DNA of 64,000 bases from Acidobacteriota bacterium (GTDB lineage: Bacteria > Acidobacteriota > Thermoanaerobaculia > Multivoradales > Multivoraceae): contig JAPPCR010000009.1 of NCBI GenBank assembly GCA_028875725.1, positions 62,001 to 126,000 of the forward strand. Reading direction: 5' to 3'. Position 1 is the first letter of the stretch. Each line of letters begins with the position of its first letter. Made by a program: the position numbers and the translations under genes. Under the pieces are notes generated by a model that ran no database searches, was not told the origin of the DNA, and was given only the letters and a program-made list of their open reading frames with translations. Shown one piece after another: positions 52,374-61,471 of the stretch.

Positions 52374-54911
52374 ATCTATCCCCGGTGCGGCCGCTTCGGC
52401 GCGGTCGCGCCGGCGCTCTTCGTCGCCGCGACCCTGCTCCCCGCCGCGACACCGGCCGAGGCCCAGGGAAGCCGCCGGCCGCAGGCTCGTCTGACGGACT
52501 TCTACGATCAGTGGCTCGCCGAAGTGGAGCCGCTGCTCGCCGACGCAGAACGTCGGGCTTTCGAGCGCCTGGAAGGCCCGGGCGCCCGCGAACGCTTCCT
52601 CCGCGGCTTCTGGGCGGCACGGCCTGAGCGCCTGCTCGAGCGCTGGCAGGAGAACCGCGAGGCCCGCGACCAGTTGAGGGAGCGGTCTCCCGCGATGGCA
52701 CGCGCCGTGCTTCTGGCCGGAAAACCCGGATTCCGGCAGCCGGTCGAACCCTGCGAGTCGGAGCTGCGGCGGATCGAGATCTGGATCTACGACGGCTGGC
52801 GGCTCGAACACCAGTTCGGTCGACCGCCGCCGCCAGGCGAAGACGAAATCGTCCTGGCGTTCGTGCAGCAGGTGAACTTCGACCCGCGGTCCATGCGGCT
52901 GTGGTCGCCGGACTCGGGCGTTGATCTGACCTTCGACCGGGAACGGCCGGAGAGCGCGAACGACGATGCCGCGACACAACCGGCCGGCGCTCTCCGCGTG
53001 CTGGACCAGGCGGAACGCCGACGCTGCCTGACCCCGACCGAGCGAGGCCGCCTGGAGCGGCGGCTCGGCCGCGCCGTGAGTTGGAGAGAGTTCATCGAGC
53101 GGCTCGGCTGGGCCGCCGCGACGTCCGACGCCGGCTGGGTCGACCGTTTCCTTCGCGTCGAAGCAGTGCTCGACGCGCACACCATGGCCCTGCCGGGCGT
53201 CGCGCTCGACTTCGAACCCCTCGGCAGCGAGAACCGGCGCACGGCGATGCGCGGTCGGCTGCGGCTGCCTCCCGACCACCTTGCCGCGATCGGCGCCGGC
53301 CAGATCCTCGATCGCGTGACGATCACCGGCGACGTCTTCCTGCGCGACCGGCTGGCCGACGCCTTCGTCGTCACCCATCACGTGAGCGGCGGAAGCGCGG
53401 ACATCGCTCTCGACTTCTACCGGCGGCTGCCGGCCGGCGACTACCGACTCGAGATCCGCGCCGAGGATCACCTGAGCCGCGGGCTGCTCCGGATGAGTCG
53501 CGCGCTCGAGGTGCCGGCGCTCGACGTGCCGCCCGGCGTCCCGGGCCTCGGCCTCCTGAGCCGTCGCGAGACGATCGTGCTCAACCAGTTGCCGAGCGTC
53601 GAGTTGCTGGCGCCCGAGGGCCGCGTCCTCGGTTCGACCGTCACCGCCCGTGTCGTCGCCAGCCCGGCCGTCGCTCGGGTCGTCTTCCTGCGCGACGGCG
53701 AGACGGTCGCAACCGCCCACGCCCCTCCCTTCGTGCGAGACCTCGAGTTGCCGAGCCGCCGCCACCGGATCGAGGTCCAGGGACACGACGCCGCGGGAGG
53801 GCTCCTGGCACGTCACGCACTGGAGATCGAGCGGGAAGAACACCCGTTCTCCATCGCGCTCGAGCGTCCGGATCCGACGTTCATCGAGGAGGCGCTCGAC
53901 CTGTCCGTGCGCGTCGACGTCCCGTCCGGCCGAGAACTCGACCGCGTCGACTGCCATCTGGACGCCGCACTCCTCCAGACCATCACGTCGCCGCCCTTCC
54001 GTTGCCGGGTTCCGGCCGGACCGCGCCTGCCCCTGAGCTTCGTTCGGGCGGCCGCAACGCTCCGCACGGGCGAGACTGTCGAGAACCTCGTCTTCCTCGG
54101 GTCGGGAGCACCGGAAGAGATCGAGGTGCGCCTCGTCGACCTGCTGGTCTCGGTCGGAGGCCGGCGGGCGGGGCCCGCAACGGGACTCGACGCAGTCGAC
54201 TTCCGCGTACTGCACCGGGGCGTCGAAGCACGGATCCGCGACTTCCGGAACCTCGCCGACCGACCACTCACCGTGGCACTGCTGATGGACATCTCGAGTT
54301 CCATGGGCCGCGGCGTCCGCGTCGCCGCAACCAGTGCCCAGCGTTTCTTCGAGGGCATCCTGACCGATCGCGACGCCGCCAGCCTCATCGTCTTCAACCA
54401 CGACCTTGACCGTCTGGCGCCCTTCTCAGGCGACACGCGCCTGCTCCACTACGCCGCCGAGGCCCTGCGGGCATGGGGCTCCACCCGGCTCTACGACGGA
54501 ATCGCCTATGCCGTCTCGTCCTTCGCCGGTCGTCCCGACCGGCGTGCCCTGGTCGTGCTCAGCGACGGCGCCGACACGGACAGCAATCTCGACTTCGAGA
54601 CCGTGCTGGCGCAGGTCGAACTGGCCGGCGTCGTCGTCTATCCGATCGCCCTGCGGGTCAACGACCCGGCCACTGCCGAGGCTTTGGAACGCCTCGCGGA
54701 TCGCACCGGCGGCCGCTACCACGCCGCCGCTTCCGTCGAGGACCTGGACCGCATCTACCGGGAGATCGAGCGCGATCTCCGCTCCCAGTACCTGATCGCT
54801 TTCGAACCGCCGCCCGGAGTCGAGGCGCGCGCCGACGGGCTGCGGGACATTCAGGTCGAGGTGTCGCGGGCGGGGCTGACAGTCACGGGAGTGAGGAGTC
54901 GGGGAAGATAG
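52374..54911 (+). CDS. GWxTD-type / VWA-domain secreted protein with displaced or non-canonical start
   Basis: At least 796 residues from GTG 52524, but the frame continues upstream as RLTDFYDQWLAEVEPLLADA and, before that, FGAVAPALFVAATLLPAATP-AEAQ, an excellent Sec signal. No ATG, GTG or TTG precedes it in frame; I list 52374 (ATC) as the earliest sensible point. Domains: GWxTD-like N-terminus (ERFLRGFWAARPE), then beta domains, and a C-terminal VWA with MDISSSMG, SDGADTDS and a DLRSQYLIAF tail, as in the VWFA proteins abundant in Acidobacteriota. Probably periplasmic or surface. Alternatives: a rare start codon, or a one-base indel between GTG 52385 and 52395. Confidence 0.8.
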   Translation: MYPRCGRFGAVAPALFVAATLLPAATPAEAQGSRRPQARLTDFYDQWLAEVEPLLADAERRAFERLEGPGARERFLRGFWAARPERLLERWQENREARDQLRERSPAMARAVLLAGKPGFRQPVEPCESELRRIEIWIYDGWRLEHQFGRPPPPGEDEIVLAFVQQVNFDPRSMRLWSPDSGVDLTFDRERPESANDDAATQPAGALRVLDQAERRRCLTPTERGRLERRLGRAVSWREFIERLGWAAATSDAGWVDRFLRVEAVLDAHTMALPGVALDFEPLGSENRRTAMRGRLRLPPDHLAAIGAGQILDRVTITGDVFLRDRLADAFVVTHHVSGGSADIALDFYRRLPAGDYRLEIRAEDHLSRGLLRMSRALEVPALDVPPGVPGLGLLSRRETIVLNQLPSVELLAPEGRVLGSTVTARVVASPAVARVVFLRDGETVATAHAPPFVRDLELPSRRHRIEVQGHDAAGGLLARHALEIEREEHPFSIALERPDPTFIEEALDLSVRVDVPSGRELDRVDCHLDAALLQTITSPPFRCRVPAGPRLPLSFVRAAATLRTGETVENLVFLGSGAPEEIEVRLVDLLVSVGGRRAGPATGLDAVDFRVLHRGVEARIRDFRNLADRPLTVALLMDISSSMGRGVRVAATSAQRFFEGILTDRDAASLIVFNHDLDRLAPFSGDTRLLHYAAEALRAWGSTRLYDGIAYAVSSFAGRPDRRALVVLSDGADTDSNLDFETVLAQVELAGVVVYPIALRVNDPATAEALERLADRTGGRYHAAASVEDLDRIYREIERDLRSQYLIAFEPPPGVEARADGLRDIQVEVSRAGLTVTGVRSRGR

Positions 54912-54936
54912 GCACCGAGGAACGTAGACTGCCGGA

Positions 54937-56223
54937 ATGAGCGGGGCACGAGCGGCGATGGGGGCGATCGAGCGCGCCCTGATCCGGCCGTGCCGCGAGG
55001 CGGAGGGCAACGCGGGCTTCTGGCTCTTCGTGAGCCATCTCGTCACTACGTTCGGCATCGCACTGTCGAACTTCCTGCTCTTCTTCACCCTGATCTGGGC
55101 AGCCGTCCGGCGACGGCGGCTCCACTTCGCGAACGGCGACGAAGACAGGAGACGGAGGCGGCGGCTCCTGCTCCCCCTCGCCGTCTACTCCGGCTGCTTC
55201 GTGCTCTCGGCCGTCTTCTCCTACGGGCCGGCGACCAGCCTGGGCGAACTGTCCACGCTCTTCTCCGTCCTGACACTGCCGCTGGCACTGCTGCTCGTTC
55301 GGGGCGAGCGCCAGGTGCGGGTCGCCATCGCATCCGTCGTCGGGATCTCGGCCGTGCTCGCCGTCTACGGCCTGACCCAGTTCGCGTTCACGGACTACGG
55401 CCCCCTCCACCAGCGGATTCCCGGTCCGTTCTCGCACTACATGACCTTCTCCGGCGTCCTGCTGCTCGGTCTCGCGCTGATCGCCGGCCGCCTCAGCAGC
55501 GCGGGCGGCTGGCGCTCGCGCGTCAACTGGGTGGGTCTGGCGCTCGTCGGCGGCACGCTCGTCCTGACCCAGACCCGCAGCGCCTGGCTCGGCGCTTTCG
55601 CTCTCGCGATAGCGGCGATGGCCCTTCAGCGCCGCCGCGTCTTCCTGAGTTTCGCCGCCGCGCTGGTCCTGGCCGCCGCCTCGCTGGCCGCCGTGGCGCC
55701 TACCGTGTGGCCGACCTACTGGCAGCGAGCGACTTCGATGGCGGAGGTCCGCTATCCCTCGAACTACGACCGGTTGTGCATGCTCTGGGCCGGTGGCCAG
55801 ATGATCGTCGATCGACCCCTTACCGGCATCGGCCCGGCCATGGTCCGCGAGTGGTATCCGGTCTACCGGCATCCGACGTCGGTTCGGGCGCGTGTGAAAC
55901 ACCTGCACAACACGTTCGTCCACATGGCCGCGAGCCGCGGCATACCGTCCCTGGTCGCCTATCTCTGGCTGATGGCCGCGGCGGCAGCGGTGGCGTTCGA
56001 GGGCTATCGCCGCGAAGGCGGCCGGGCCGGGCCGCGGGCCGACCTCTACCTGGGCGTCCTGTTCGCCCTCCTGGCGCTGAATGTGGCCGGTCTCTTCGAA
56101 GCGAACTGGCGCGACACGGAGATTCAGCGCTGGGCGCTGCTCCTGCTGGCCCTGCCGGTTATTCTCCGCGCTCCAAACGACCAGCCCGGAGGTTCGGCAT
56201 GCACCTCGAACGCCTCAGCCTGA
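54937..56223 (+). CDS. O-antigen ligase-like membrane protein
   Basis: 428 residues, 10-12 helices (e.g. NFLLFFTLIWAAVRR, LGVLFALLALNVAGLF). The periplasmic signature of the Wzy/WaaL/O-antigen ligase superfamily is visible: PFSHYMTFSGVLLLG, TQTRSAWLGA, GIGPAMVREWYPVYRHP and KHLHNTFVHMAASRGIPSL with the conserved H-N. No neighbouring glycosyltransferases, so polymerase and ligase cannot be separated. ATG 54937. The last 25 bases overlap the amidase gene. Confidence 0.82.
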   Translation: MSGARAAMGAIERALIRPCREAEGNAGFWLFVSHLVTTFGIALSNFLLFFTLIWAAVRRRRLHFANGDEDRRRRRRLLLPLAVYSGCFVLSAVFSYGPATSLGELSTLFSVLTLPLALLLVRGERQVRVAIASVVGISAVLAVYGLTQFAFTDYGPLHQRIPGPFSHYMTFSGVLLLGLALIAGRLSSAGGWRSRVNWVGLALVGGTLVLTQTRSAWLGAFALAIAAMALQRRRVFLSFAAALVLAAASLAAVAPTVWPTYWQRATSMAEVRYPSNYDRLCMLWAGGQMIVDRPLTGIGPAMVREWYPVYRHPTSVRARVKHLHNTFVHMAASRGIPSLVAYLWLMAAAAAVAFEGYRREGGRAGPRADLYLGVLFALLALNVAGLFEANWRDTEIQRWALLLLALPVILRAPNDQPGGSACTSNASA

Positions 56224-57617
56224 TCCAGCTCCTCGACCTTCTGGCGGCGCGGGAGATCTCCTCCGCCGAGTTGATGAACGCGACGCTGGATCGCATCGAG
56301 GCCACGCACCCGAAGCTGAACGCCGTCGTCAGCCAGCGTCCGCGCGAAGAGTTGCTGGCCGACGCCCAAGCGGCCGACGCGCGACGCTCCGCCGGCGACG
56401 CGCGGCCGCTCGAGGGCGTGCCCCTCGGCGTCAAGGACCTCGAGGACGTGGCCGGCATGGTGACGTCGATGGGCTCGCGGGTGTTCCGCGATCAGGTCGC
56501 CGACACCGATTCGACCCAGGTGGCGCGGCTGCGAGGCGCCGGGGCGATCGTCGTCGGCAAGACGAACACTCCCGAGTTCGGGTTCACGGCGATCACCAAG
56601 AACCCCCTGTTCGGTGTCACGCGCTCGCCCTGGAACCTGGAGCGCACTCCCGGCGGCTCGAGCGGCGGTTCCTCCGCGGTGCTGGCGGGTGGAGTGCTGC
56701 CACTCGTCACCTCCTCCGACGGCGGCGGCTCGATCCGGATTCCAGCCAGTTTCACCGGCGCGTTCGGCCTGAAGCCCAGCCAGGGCCGGATACCGCGCGG
56801 GCCAATGAAGGCCTGGGACTACGGCAGCACCGCGGTCTACGGTCCCCTCACCCGCACAGTGGAGGACGGGGCCCTGTTCCTCGACCTGGTCGCCGGCCCC
56901 TCGCCCTGCGATCCGGGCTCGTTGCCCCACCCGGGTCTGAGCTACCGCGAAGTGCTCGAGTCGGGCCTCCCGTCTTCCGTCCGCATCGCATGGTCACCGG
57001 ACCTCGGATACGCAAGGGTCCAATCGGACGTCGCACGCGTGGCCGCGGACGCGGCGGCTGCGTTCGATCAATCCGGCCTTTCGGTCGAACCGCTCGAGGA
57101 CCACGTCCCCGGCGGCCCACCGATGCTCACGGCGGCCTGGGGCACGCTCGGCAACTTCCTGATCGCCGGCCAGATCCACGAGCCGCTTCGCAACCGGCGC
57201 CAGGACATGACGCACTCGTTCGCGGAGGCGCTGGAGCGCTCCTGGGAAATGACGCCCGAGACGTTCGGCGCCGCGGCGCGTGAACGGGCTCAGCTGAATC
57301 TCTGGTGCAGCGAGGTCTTCAATCGCTTCGATCTGCTGCTGACGCCGACGGTGCCCTACGACCCGCCGCCCGCGCGCGGTCCCTTCCCGACCCAAACCGA
57401 GGGCAGGGAGCAGGTGCCGGCCGGCGTCGCGGCGTTCACGATTCCGTTCAACATGTCCGGCCACCCGGCGGCGACGGTGCGCGCCGGCCTGTCCGACGCC
57501 GGCCTGCCGGTCGGCCTGCAGATCGTCGGACCGCGACACCGGGACGACCTGGTGCTCCGGGCCGCCCGCCTGTTCGAGCGCGCCCGTCCCTGGCACCCGA
57601 ACTGGCCGGAGGTCTGA
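56199..57617 (+). CDS. Amidase-signature family hydrolase
   Basis: 472 residues. The Ser-cisSer-Lys triad is present: K of GVPLGVKDLED, GGSSGGSSAVLAGG, and SDGGGSIRIPASFTG. The family includes fatty-acid amide hydrolases, GatA and many catabolic amidases; GatA context (gatB, gatC) is missing. Start ATG 56199 has GGAGG 7 bases upstream and overlaps the O-antigen ligase end by 25 bases, so the longer open frame upstream is a shadow. Cytoplasmic. Substrate unknown. Confidence 0.92.
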   Translation: MHLERLSLIQLLDLLAAREISSAELMNATLDRIEATHPKLNAVVSQRPREELLADAQAADARRSAGDARPLEGVPLGVKDLEDVAGMVTSMGSRVFRDQVADTDSTQVARLRGAGAIVVGKTNTPEFGFTAITKNPLFGVTRSPWNLERTPGGSSGGSSAVLAGGVLPLVTSSDGGGSIRIPASFTGAFGLKPSQGRIPRGPMKAWDYGSTAVYGPLTRTVEDGALFLDLVAGPSPCDPGSLPHPGLSYREVLESGLPSSVRIAWSPDLGYARVQSDVARVAADAAAAFDQSGLSVEPLEDHVPGGPPMLTAAWGTLGNFLIAGQIHEPLRNRRQDMTHSFAEALERSWEMTPETFGAAARERAQLNLWCSEVFNRFDLLLTPTVPYDPPPARGPFPTQTEGREQVPAGVAAFTIPFNMSGHPAATVRAGLSDAGLPVGLQIVGPRHRDDLVLRAARLFERARPWHPNWPEV

Positions 57618-57644
57618 ACTCGGCCGGCGCGCGGCCGAACATGG

Positions 57645-58433
57645 CTACAGCTTGCGCGGCATGCCGCCGTCGATGTTCACCATCTCACCGGTGAGAAACC
57701 GGGCCTCGTCCGAGACCAGGAAGAGCACGACGTTGGCGACGTCCTCGGGCATGCCAGGACCGGGAATGATCTGCATGTGTTCGAACATCGGCTTGAACCA
57801 GTGGTCGCCGGCCGGATTCGTCGCGCCGGGCGTGATCACCTGTCCCGGCCGCACGCAGTTCGCACGGATGCCGTGGCGTCCGCCCATGCTCGCCAGGTAG
57901 CGAGTGAACGCGTCGACACCCGCCTTCGCCGCGTAGTACGACGAGGATGGCAGTCCGCCGGCCAGTTCCTGGATCGCCTCGCTGAAGCCCGTGGTCGCCG
58001 CCAGGGACGACATGTTGACGATCGCGCCGCCGCCGGCTGCCAGGAGATGCGGCCAGACCGCCCTCGACATGTAGAAGGTGCCCGTCAGGTTGACCCGGAT
58101 GACTCGATCCCAAACCTCGTTCGACTCGTCGGGGAAGTTCTCGCCTGCTCCGCCGCCGGCGTTGTTGAAGAGGATGTCGACGCGTCCGAAGTGGTCGACC
58201 GCCGCGGCGACAGCCGCTTCGACAGCCTCGGAATCGCCAACATCGCAGGCAAGGAACTTCGCGTCGCCGCCGGCAGCCCGGATCGCATCCTGGACCTCGA
58301 CACCCTCCAGCTCGCGCCGTGCCATCAGCGCCACGCGGGCGCCTTCCCGGGCGAAGGTCGTGGCGGTGGCGGCGCCGATGCCGCTGTTGCCGCCGGTCAC
58401 GATCGCCACGCGCCCTTCGAGTCTTCCGCTCAT
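57645..58433 (-). CDS. SDR-family oxidoreductase
   Basis: 262 residues. TGGNSGIGAAT (NAD(P) binding), LACDVGD, NNAGGGAG, IVNMSS, and the catalytic YYAAKAG (Tyr-x3-Lys) in order; the end GEMVNIDGGMPRKL is typical of classical SDRs. Alcohol/ketone oxidoreductase with unknown substrate. The neighbour, a zinc alcohol dehydrogenase on the same strand 30 bases upstream, suggests a shared catabolic job, perhaps sugar or polyol oxidation. ATG 58433. Confidence 0.92.
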   Translation of the reverse strand: MSGRLEGRVAIVTGGNSGIGAATATTFAREGARVALMARRELEGVEVQDAIRAAGGDAKFLACDVGDSEAVEAAVAAAVDHFGRVDILFNNAGGGAGENFPDESNEVWDRVIRVNLTGTFYMSRAVWPHLLAAGGGAIVNMSSLAATTGFSEAIQELAGGLPSSSYYAAKAGVDAFTRYLASMGGRHGIRANCVRPGQVITPGATNPAGDHWFKPMFEHMQIIPGPGMPEDVANVVLFLVSDEARFLTGEMVNIDGGMPRKL

Positions 58434-58463
58434 CGTCTGTGCTCCATCGGTTGGTTTCGGAAA

Positions 58464-59486
58464 TCAGGGAACGACGGTCACCTTGACCGCGCCCGAGCGC
58501 TTGTCGCCCGCGATCTCGAAGGCGCGCTCGATCTCATCCAGCGGCACCTGGTGGGTGAGCAGGCTGTCGTAGCCGTTCCCACCCGCAATCAGTATGTCCA
58601 CCGCCTCGGCGAAGTCGACTTCCCCCGGCCGCCGCGAGTAGCAGTTCGACCATTGCAGGCGCGCTTCCTTGCCGAGCAGCACGAGGGGGTCGAGGGTCAG
58701 GAGGCCCATGAACACACCGAGTACGCAAATCGTGCCGCCCGGTGCGAGCGCGATCCCCGCCGCCGTCATCGTGTCTGCCAGGCCGCCTACCGTCTCGACC
58801 ACGAGATCAGCGTCGTATCCGGTCAACTCTTCTGGAGAGCCGGCGTCCAGCACCTCGTGCGCGCCGAGCCGCTTCGCAGACGCGGCCTGGTGCGGGTGAC
58901 GGGCCGTGATCGCCACGTGACCGAAGTCCCAGGCCCGGGCCACCGCGACCACCGCGAGACCGATCGAACCGGCACCCAGGACCAGCAGCTTCGCCGGCGG
59001 CTTCTCCCGGTCCACGCCCGCGAGCCGAAGTCCATGGACCCCGACCGCAAAGGGTTCGGCGAGGGCGGCAAGAGACGGCGGCAACGAATCTGGAACGCGG
59101 TACAACCGATGGGCCGGCACAACGACGGCATCCGCGAAGCCGCCCGGCCGCCGCAGGCCGTAGAGCTCGAGTTCCCGGCAGATCGAGTCCCGGCCCTCGC
59201 GGCACGGGTCGCAGTCACCGCAGGATGCGAGTGGCTCCACGACGACCGGTTCTCCCGCTTCGAAGCCTGAGACACCTGCTCCCAGGTCGTCGACAACACC
59301 GGCCATCTCGTGGCCCATGATCGAGCCCGGTTCGATGATCGGCTTCGGACTGTGAACCAGATGCAGGTCGGTCCCGCACAAACCGCAGGCGGTGATCCGA
59401 AGCCGAACCTCGCCCGGGCCCGGTTCCGGTAGCGCCCGCTCGACGAGCGCTACTTCACCGGGGCCGCGATAAACGCCCGCGCGCAT
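58464..59486 (-). CDS. Zinc-dependent alcohol dehydrogenase (threonine/sorbitol dehydrogenase-like)
   Basis: 340 residues of the medium-chain dehydrogenase family. Catalytic zinc: LCGTDLH and MGHEMAGVVDDLG; structural zinc lobe CGDCDPCREGRDSIC (four cysteines); cofactor site LVLGAGSIGLAVVAVARAWD. Resembles sorbitol/threonine/galactitol dehydrogenases; exact substrate unclear. ATG 59486. Likely operon with the SDR gene and, given the aldolase nearby, possibly part of sugar-acid breakdown (inference). Confidence 0.9.
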   Translation of the reverse strand: MRAGVYRGPGEVALVERALPEPGPGEVRLRITACGLCGTDLHLVHSPKPIIEPGSIMGHEMAGVVDDLGAGVSGFEAGEPVVVEPLASCGDCDPCREGRDSICRELELYGLRRPGGFADAVVVPAHRLYRVPDSLPPSLAALAEPFAVGVHGLRLAGVDREKPPAKLLVLGAGSIGLAVVAVARAWDFGHVAITARHPHQAASAKRLGAHEVLDAGSPEELTGYDADLVVETVGGLADTMTAAGIALAPGGTICVLGVFMGLLTLDPLVLLGKEARLQWSNCYSRRPGEVDFAEAVDILIAGGNGYDSLLTHQVPLDEIERAFEIAGDKRSGAVKVTVVP

Positions 59487-59513
59487 CGCGCGGATCGTAA
59501 CAACGGCCTGAGA

Positions 59514-60479
59514 TCAGAAACCGAGTTCGGAACAGTCGGCCGCCTCGCCGTTCACGGTGCAGGCGCAGTCGCCGTCCGTGCAGTCGACGTTCACTTCGCA
59601 TTCGCCGGAGTCGCCGCAGGCCGAGGCCGCGAACTCGAAGGAGTTCGCGTTCTCGACATCGACCGTGCAGTCGTCGCCATCCTCGCAGTCGACGGTCACC
59701 TCGATCACGCGGGCGTCGGCCTGGCCGTCGGAGGCGGCCGAGACCGCGCGGGACATCTCGACGCGTCGCTCCCGCTCCTCCAGCGTGGCGCTGATCTTCT
59801 GCATCCGGCCATCGCGCCAGACCTCGAGCACGACGGTGTTGCCATCCTCGTGGCCGCGAATGGCGCGCGCCAGCGCCGCTGCGGATGCGACCGGCTCGCC
59901 GTCGACGGCGGTGACGATGTCGCCGACCTCGAGGCCGGCACGGAAGGCCGGGCTGCCGTCGACGAGCTTGCCGACCATGACGCCCGCGTCCTCGGGGACG
60001 CCGAAGTGAGTGCGAAGCTCCGGAGTCAGATCGGAGAGCTGCACGCCGAGAAACGCGCCGCCGCCGTGCCGCAGGTGCAGCCGCGAACCGCGCTCGCCGA
60101 GCCGCTGCATCACGCGGTGCACACGGTGCCGGATCGACTCGCCGGCTTCGCCGTCAGCCTCGTGTGCCTCGATCAAGACTACGTCGTGGCCGTCAGCCTC
60201 GTGTGCCTCGATCATGACGACGCCGCGCGCGCCTTCCTCGACCTCGGCAACCCACTCGTTGTCGCCGTCGCCCTCCTGGAGAACCTGGACGTCGCCATCG
60301 TCGCCAACGAAGATCAAACGGCGGCTCACCTGCTCTTCGCAGTCTTCGCCGTCCGCGCACTCGACGACCTTCTGCACCTGGATCTTGCGGACCTTCTTCT
60401 CTTCCCCGTCTTCGGCAAGGGCCGGCGCCACGACCGCCAGTGCCAGACCGACCACCAACCAGAGCTTCATTCTCGACAT
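59514..60479 (-). CDS. Secreted PDZ-domain protein with cysteine-rich acidic tails
   Basis: 321 residues from ATG 60479 (GAGAGGA 8 bases upstream) with a Sec signal (LWLVVGLALAVVAPALAE). Central PDZ domain (about 150-245): FLGVQLSDLTPELR, GVMVGKLVDGSPAFRAGLEV, VDGEPVASAAALARAI. N-terminal acid stretch with a two-copy repeat IEAHEADG, and a C-terminal tail with eight cysteines among Asp/Glu residues (VDCEDGDDCTVDV ... CDSGECEVNVDCTDGDC). No protease domain, unlike DegP. Metal or peptide binding is possible; unrecognised as a family. A DNA direct repeat at 60150-60214 encodes the EAHEADG copies. Confidence 0.75.
   Translation of the reverse strand: MSRMKLWLVVGLALAVVAPALAEDGEEKKVRKIQVQKVVECADGEDCEEQVSRRLIFVGDDGDVQVLQEGDGDNEWVAEVEEGARGVVMIEAHEADGHDVVLIEAHEADGEAGESIRHRVHRVMQRLGERGSRLHLRHGGGAFLGVQLSDLTPELRTHFGVPEDAGVMVGKLVDGSPAFRAGLEVGDIVTAVDGEPVASAAALARAIRGHEDGNTVVLEVWRDGRMQKISATLEERERRVEMSRAVSAASDGQADARVIEVTVDCEDGDDCTVDVENANSFEFAASACGDSGECEVNVDCTDGDCACTVNGEAADCSELGF
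60150..60214. repeat. Direct repeat inside the PDZ gene
   Basis: Two identical 26-base copies (60150-60175 and 60189-60214) spaced 39 bases start to start (13 codons, in frame), each encoding the EAHEADG unit on the minus strand. A short in-frame duplication, which could expand or contract by slippage. Confidence 0.85.
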
Positions 60480-60615
60480 CGTTCGATTCCTCTCGTGTCT
60501 CCGCGTTCGTTCCACCCGGCTCACGCCAGTCTACCTTCGCGCCGTGCCCCGTCTCCGGAACCCGCCGCTGTATGGAAAACGCTCGTGCTCGCGAATTCGT
60601 TCCCGGGGCCGGGGC

Positions 60616-61389
60616 TCAGGAGTCCTCCATCGACGCCCGCACCGTCCGCAGATCCTGGAGCGCCGCCTTGGCCATCGAACCGCCGTCGCGCGCCACCTCG
60701 ACGAAGCGGAATCCCTGCCTGATCCGCTTGGGGGCCTCCTTGACCGTGCCGGCGACTCCGGCGAACAGACCGTGACGCTTGCAGCCGTCGAGGATCTTCT
60801 CGATCGCGGCGGTGAACTTCTCGTCCTCCTGATCGGCCGCCGGCCGTAGCCCCAGCGACACGCTGAGGTCGCTCGGCCCGACGTAGACGCCGTCGAGGCC
60901 CGGCACGGAGAGGATGTCGTCGAGGTTGTCAAGCGCCTGCTGGGTCTCGATCATCGGGATGCAGTAGATCTGCTCGTTCGCTTCCTCCAGGTAGTTCCCG
61001 CCGTAGAGCAGACCGGCGCGGAACGGACCGAAGCTGCGCTTCCCGCGCGGCGGGTACCGGCAGGCGGCCGCCGCGGCTTCCGCCTCCGCACGGCTGTTCA
61101 CCATCGGAATGATGATCCCGTGGGCGCCGGCATCAAGCATCTTGCCGATGATCCCGGGCTCGTTCCACGGCACCCGGACGATCGGCGTCGTGTCCGACGC
61201 CGTCATCGCCTGCAGCATCTCGGTGGCGCGCTGGTAGTCGACGAGGCCATGCTGCATGTCGATCGTCGCCCAGTCGAAGCCAAGCCGCGACATCAGCTCG
61301 GCGCTGTGCGTGTCCGGGAACGCGAGCCAGGCGCCGAGCGCCGGCTCCCCCTTGTCGATCTTGTCGCGCAGACGATTCTTCATCGGCAT
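60616..61389 (-). CDS. HpcH/HpaI-family aldolase (2-keto-3-deoxy acid aldolase)
   Basis: 257 residues of a class II pyruvate aldolase. ALGAWLAFPDTHSAELMSRL and WATIDMQHGLVDYQ carry the catalytic histidine; IYCIPMIETQQALDNL has a metal glutamate; GVYVGPSDLSVSLG has the metal aspartate. Cleaves 4-hydroxy-2-keto acids, such as 2-keto-3-deoxy-L-rhamnonate or 4-hydroxy-2-ketoheptanedioate. Near an SDR and a zinc dehydrogenase, so a sugar-acid route is possible. ATG 61389. Confidence 0.9.
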   Translation of the reverse strand: MPMKNRLRDKIDKGEPALGAWLAFPDTHSAELMSRLGFDWATIDMQHGLVDYQRATEMLQAMTASDTTPIVRVPWNEPGIIGKMLDAGAHGIIIPMVNSRAEAEAAAAACRYPPRGKRSFGPFRAGLLYGGNYLEEANEQIYCIPMIETQQALDNLDDILSVPGLDGVYVGPSDLSVSLGLRPAADQEDEKFTAAIEKILDGCKRHGLFAGVAGTVKEAPKRIRQGFRFVEVARDGGSMAKAALQDLRTVRASMEDS

Positions 61390-61471
61390 GGCCTACGACC
61401 CCTTCCTTCGAGTTTGCGTTGGTGTGGCGGCGAATACTACGAATTTGCGTCGCCGAGCGCACGAGACCGGC

